Of a DNA stretch of 8,966 nt, positions 6,450-8,966 are shown piece after piece. Numbering within the stretch: position 1 is the first letter of the stretch; every line of letters begins with the position of its first letter. A model generated the notes under the pieces. That model was given only the letters and a program-made list of their open reading frames with translations, did not search any database and had not been told where the DNA came from. Origin of the DNA: Thermoplasmata archaeon (lineage in GTDB: Archaea; Thermoplasmatota; Thermoplasmata; SG8-5; JAGLSY01). A program made the position numbers and the translations under genes. Where the stretch lies: assembly GCA_023135545.1 (NCBI GenBank), contig JAGLSY010000297.1:1-8966 (forward strand). Reading direction: 5' to 3'.

Positions 6450-8966
6450 CTAATATGGTGGTACGTCTATAATCGGGTTTGTCCAGTCATAGTCGATCTG
6501 GTACTCGGTGTTGCCACCGTATGACCATACTATGAAACCATTTGCATAGAACAAGGGGTTCGCCACGTTAGCGGCTCCTGCCCAGCCCGGGTCGGTTATG
6601 CCATAGAAGAGTGGTTCGTAGTTGTTACAATTCCACAATCCTGTTGCGGGGTCCCAAACACCAGAGTCCAATATTGTAACAGTAGTTTCGTCTACCCATG
6701 AACCTATGTCGTCACCGTATCCCCAATAGACACCTGCCTGTGGGAGTGTTCCTGTGGCACCATACCATGCGATATTGACGCCGCCATTCCATGAACCGCC
6801 ATCGTACAACTGACCTGCGCCGGTTGACCATAGACCAGTGTTTCCACGCTCGTCTATGTGGATTACGGCTCCTCCATTAGCCCATGCCGAACTGTTTCCC
6901 CAGCTTGCACTTGGGTTGAGCATTGTCCAGCTTGAGCCTAGTGTTATGGTATTGACATTTCCAAGGGTTTCTTTTGCGTCATCCCGTTCAAGTTCACTGG
7001 CCTGGATATAGATACCATCAGTCCAGAGGTCTACAGTTGAGACGAACAGCCAGTAACAGTAGTCTATAGACATTATGAAGTCAGTACCACCGACTCCATA
7101 TTCATATGTGTCATATGTAACAGGATTATAGCTGTTCAGCTGATGTTTGGCCAAGACTATCTGTGTTGCACTTGGAGCGGCTCCTTCCCATATGGCTACA
7201 GCCTCGATTTGCTCACATGCTTTTGATGCCCAGAAGTCACCGCCAGCATCCAACAGAGCGACAGACACGTTCATTGGAACTGAAACAAGGTTCCAGGCAT
7301 CTGCTATTGGCCTCCAATAGAAACCGCCCTCAGCTATCTGGATATGTGTCATGTTCGTCACATTGGCTGCCGGGTCTGCCTGTGGACCATTTGGCCCACC
7401 TGGTATCCACCATGTCAGGTTGGTAACCGGACCGCCTGTAGCGTCTGAGGCATTCACATATATCGCCCATACACCTGCTGTGTACAACTGCACTGTGTTG
7501 TTGTAGTAACCGTCTGTAACGGGACCGCCTATACCATCAAGTGCGATGATAGTTGGGCTGAGACCGCCTAACCAGAGGTCCTGCAAAAGAGATGTCTCGT
7601 TGGTTGATATGTTCATGTAGCAGTAGTAACCTGGTGCTATGTTGCCGTATGCGTCATAGACCGAGACATTCACGTAGAACATCTGACCTGGAGCATAGAC
7701 GTTACCTGCTGGTGCCGGAAGGATTCCGTCCCAGTATGGTACCCAGTAAACGAACATGTCGTATGGTATACCAAATGTTCCGTTGAGCATTATGTTAACA
7801 CCATCGAAGATTACTGTAGCGTTCACGGAGTCCTGATATGTACCCATCGTGAAGTTTGCCCAGACTAGTCCACCTACTATGTATTCGTCAGGCTGTATTT
7901 CGACCTGGTACCTGCCGAAGCCGTCTGTGTTGACTGCTGGCTGGCTGATCCATGCCGTTCCATTGTATGATGTTACAACAACGCTTGGTGTGAGGTCCGT
8001 GATGTTCACTGGTGAATATCCGTCAGCGTGGGTACCATTGTACCACTGAGCAAATCCGACTACGTCCAACGGGAAGACTTCTGCGGCTGCTTCATCGGTC
8101 CACTCCATTGTCCTTATTCCTCCACTGAACGGCACAACAGGTGTTGCACCGTCTTCAACTGTGAAGTAGTACTCAACGACAACTGCGTAGTTCCTTACCA
8201 GGGTGAAAGAGAAGTCGTTCAAGTTACTGCCTTCTTGCCAGAGGTCGTGTGTCATCGCGAATGGTCCGTCAAAGCTTACGTTGCCAAAGTCTCTCTCGTA
8301 GTAGACTGCACTTGAATAGTCAGTAAAGTCCTCGTAGTCCACGTAGAATGTTTCTGTGGTTCCGTTCGCTGTTTTCGTTCCAGATGGAGGGGACAGTGGG
8401 TCGTAGTCTGATATCGGTGGTGTTGTGTCGTCAATGTTGAATGTATCTGAAACGTCAACACTCCACTGACCATCTGAACCGCTTACCCAAACCGTGAAGA
8501 GTGTGTCATCAGCCCATAATGATAGGTCGATGTCTATTGAGTAATCGGCCCAGTCTGCTCCGCTAGCAACAGGTGCTCCCATATCAATACCGTTACCGTC
8601 ACCTGGGTCTGCCCCGAGGTAGTATTCGGCCTCGGTAATTGGACTGCCGCCTGTAAGACTGTCGTCAACTGTACATGTTAGAGTGACAAATTCAGCAGTT
8701 GTGTCACCGTTGTATGTTGCTGGTGCAACGTTAACAGCGGTTACGACTGGTGGGAACGGGTCAGCTGTCGTAAAGGTGAAGCTGAAGAGTACGGTCGGGT
8801 TGCCTGCCAGGTCCTGGAAGGCCGCTGTCTGGGTAACTGTATAGACGGTCAATGGGTCGTAGGTTGCGCCAGTGTACTCGTAGAATGTGTCGGTCACATC
8901 CCAGGCCCATGCTCCTAGAACTGCAGGTGCTGGTAGGATGGATGTTGTTCCAACAGCGTTGTTCAT
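6450..8966 (-). CDS. Secreted or surface glycoprotein with Ig-like modules and Trp-rich WNLVSVP-type C-terminus (5' end outside window)
   Basis: The last 838 codons of a larger gene, ending at a TAG (6450-6452). The Met at the window edge is probably internal. It falls where an SbsA-like (Big_5) Ig domain has its Phe-Ser-x-x-Met motif, and the rest of that domain follows to the DLAGNP and FTFTTAD motifs near residues 52-69. Next come an Ig-like domain (about 72-183, ending in TTPP), a less clear beta-rich segment (185-295), a carboxypeptidase-regulatory-like module (298-372, with TDGFGRY), and a filamin-like or Big-1-like Ig domain (about 420-507, with VYDAYGN). The C-terminal part (551-838) starts with WNLVSVPM and contains CYW and SSWTMLNPS motifs. 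These match in order the GWNL-x-S-x-P, GYW and second GWN motifs common in archaeal and bacterial surface proteins. At least 16 N-x-S/T sequons suggest N-glycosylation. There is no C-terminal TM helix, LPxTG-like or PEF/PGF-like sorting signal; the protein ends IIDVPPY. Signal peptide and true start are outside the window. It could be an S-layer-type protein or a secreted adhesin; no catalytic motif was recognised. Confidence 0.9.
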   Translation of the reverse strand: MNNAVGTTSILPAPAVLGAWAWDVTDTFYEYTGATYDPLTVYTVTQTAAFQDLAGNPTVLFSFTFTTADPFPPVVTAVNVAPATYNGDTTAEFVTLTCTVDDSLTGGSPITEAEYYLGADPGDGNGIDMGAPVASGADWADYSIDIDLSLWADDTLFTVWVSGSDGQWSVDVSDTFNIDDTTPPISDYDPLSPPSGTKTANGTTETFYVDYEDFTDYSSAVYYERDFGNVSFDGPFAMTHDLWQEGSNLNDFSFTLVRNYAVVVEYYFTVEDGATPVVPFSGGIRTMEWTDEAAAEVFPLDVVGFAQWYNGTHADGYSPVNITDLTPSVVVTSYNGTAWISQPAVNTDGFGRYQVEIQPDEYIVGGLVWANFTMGTYQDSVNATVIFDGVNIMLNGTFGIPYDMFVYWVPYWDGILPAPAGNVYAPGQMFYVNVSVYDAYGNIAPGYYCYMNISTNETSLLQDLWLGGLSPTIIALDGIGGPVTDGYYNNTVQLYTAGVWAIYVNASDATGGPVTNLTWWIPGGPNGPQADPAANVTNMTHIQIAEGGFYWRPIADAWNLVSVPMNVSVALLDAGGDFWASKACEQIEAVAIWEGAAPSATQIVLAKHQLNSYNPVTYDTYEYGVGGTDFIMSIDYCYWLFVSTVDLWTDGIYIQASELERDDAKETLGNVNTITLGSSWTMLNPSASWGNSSAWANGGAVIHIDERGNTGLWSTGAGQLYDGGSWNGGVNIAWYGATGTLPQAGVYWGYGDDIGSWVDETTVTILDSGVWDPATGLWNCNNYEPLFYGITDPGWAGAANVANPLFYANGFIVWSYGGNTEYQIDYDWTNPIIDVPPY

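Noticed and set aside
8964..8966. ATG at the right edge as the true start of the Ig-like surface gene
   Set aside because: No signal peptide follows, and the residue fits the internal Met of an SbsA-like Ig domain whose second half is complete downstream. The gene most likely starts beyond the window.

Overview
The window reads as archaeal surface-protein territory, most likely from a Candidatus Thermoplasmatota (Thermoplasmata-type) lineage. This is inference from protein style, not a marker gene. The supporting traits are C-x2-C zinc ribbons fused to a membrane segment, DUF11 stalk repeats, a WNLVSVP-type C-terminal module, dense N-x-S/T sequons, and an AT-rich TATA-like promoter in an otherwise mid-GC sequence. 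I see no RNA genes, CRISPR arrays, insertion sequences or phage genes.

Two genes fill almost the whole window. Both lie on the minus strand and both are cut by a window edge. (1) 8966-6450 is the 3' part (838 codons) of a secreted or surface glycoprotein. It begins inside an SbsA-like Ig domain, continues through further Ig-like and carboxypeptidase-regulatory-like modules, and ends in a Trp-rich WNLVSVP-type domain without a recognisable membrane anchor. (2) 6184-1 is an uninterrupted frame of 2061 codons running off the left edge. Its product starts with five zinc ribbons of identical spacing joined by acidic linkers, then has one transmembrane helix at about residues 300-320. After that comes a large predicted exterior part: two CBM9-like domains, a Fn3-like domain, two carboxypeptidase-regulatory-like modules, and at least seven DUF11 repeats of 123-131 residues.

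The 265-base gap between them (6185-6449) is rich in signals. In minus-strand reading order it holds a hairpin terminator with a T-rich tail for gene 1 and a perfect 11-bp inverted repeat. Next come a TATA-like promoter and a leader of about 110 bases with two predicted hairpins, followed by the ATG of gene 2. The two genes therefore look separately transcribed.

The two proteins probably act at the same cell envelope. They share a similar TDG-x-GRY module, and both carry many potential N-glycosylation sites. The most unusual object is gene 2: a giant exterior stalk physically linked across the membrane to a cytoplasmic zinc-ribbon array. The family-level domain calls rest on motif recognition by eye and not on a profile search.
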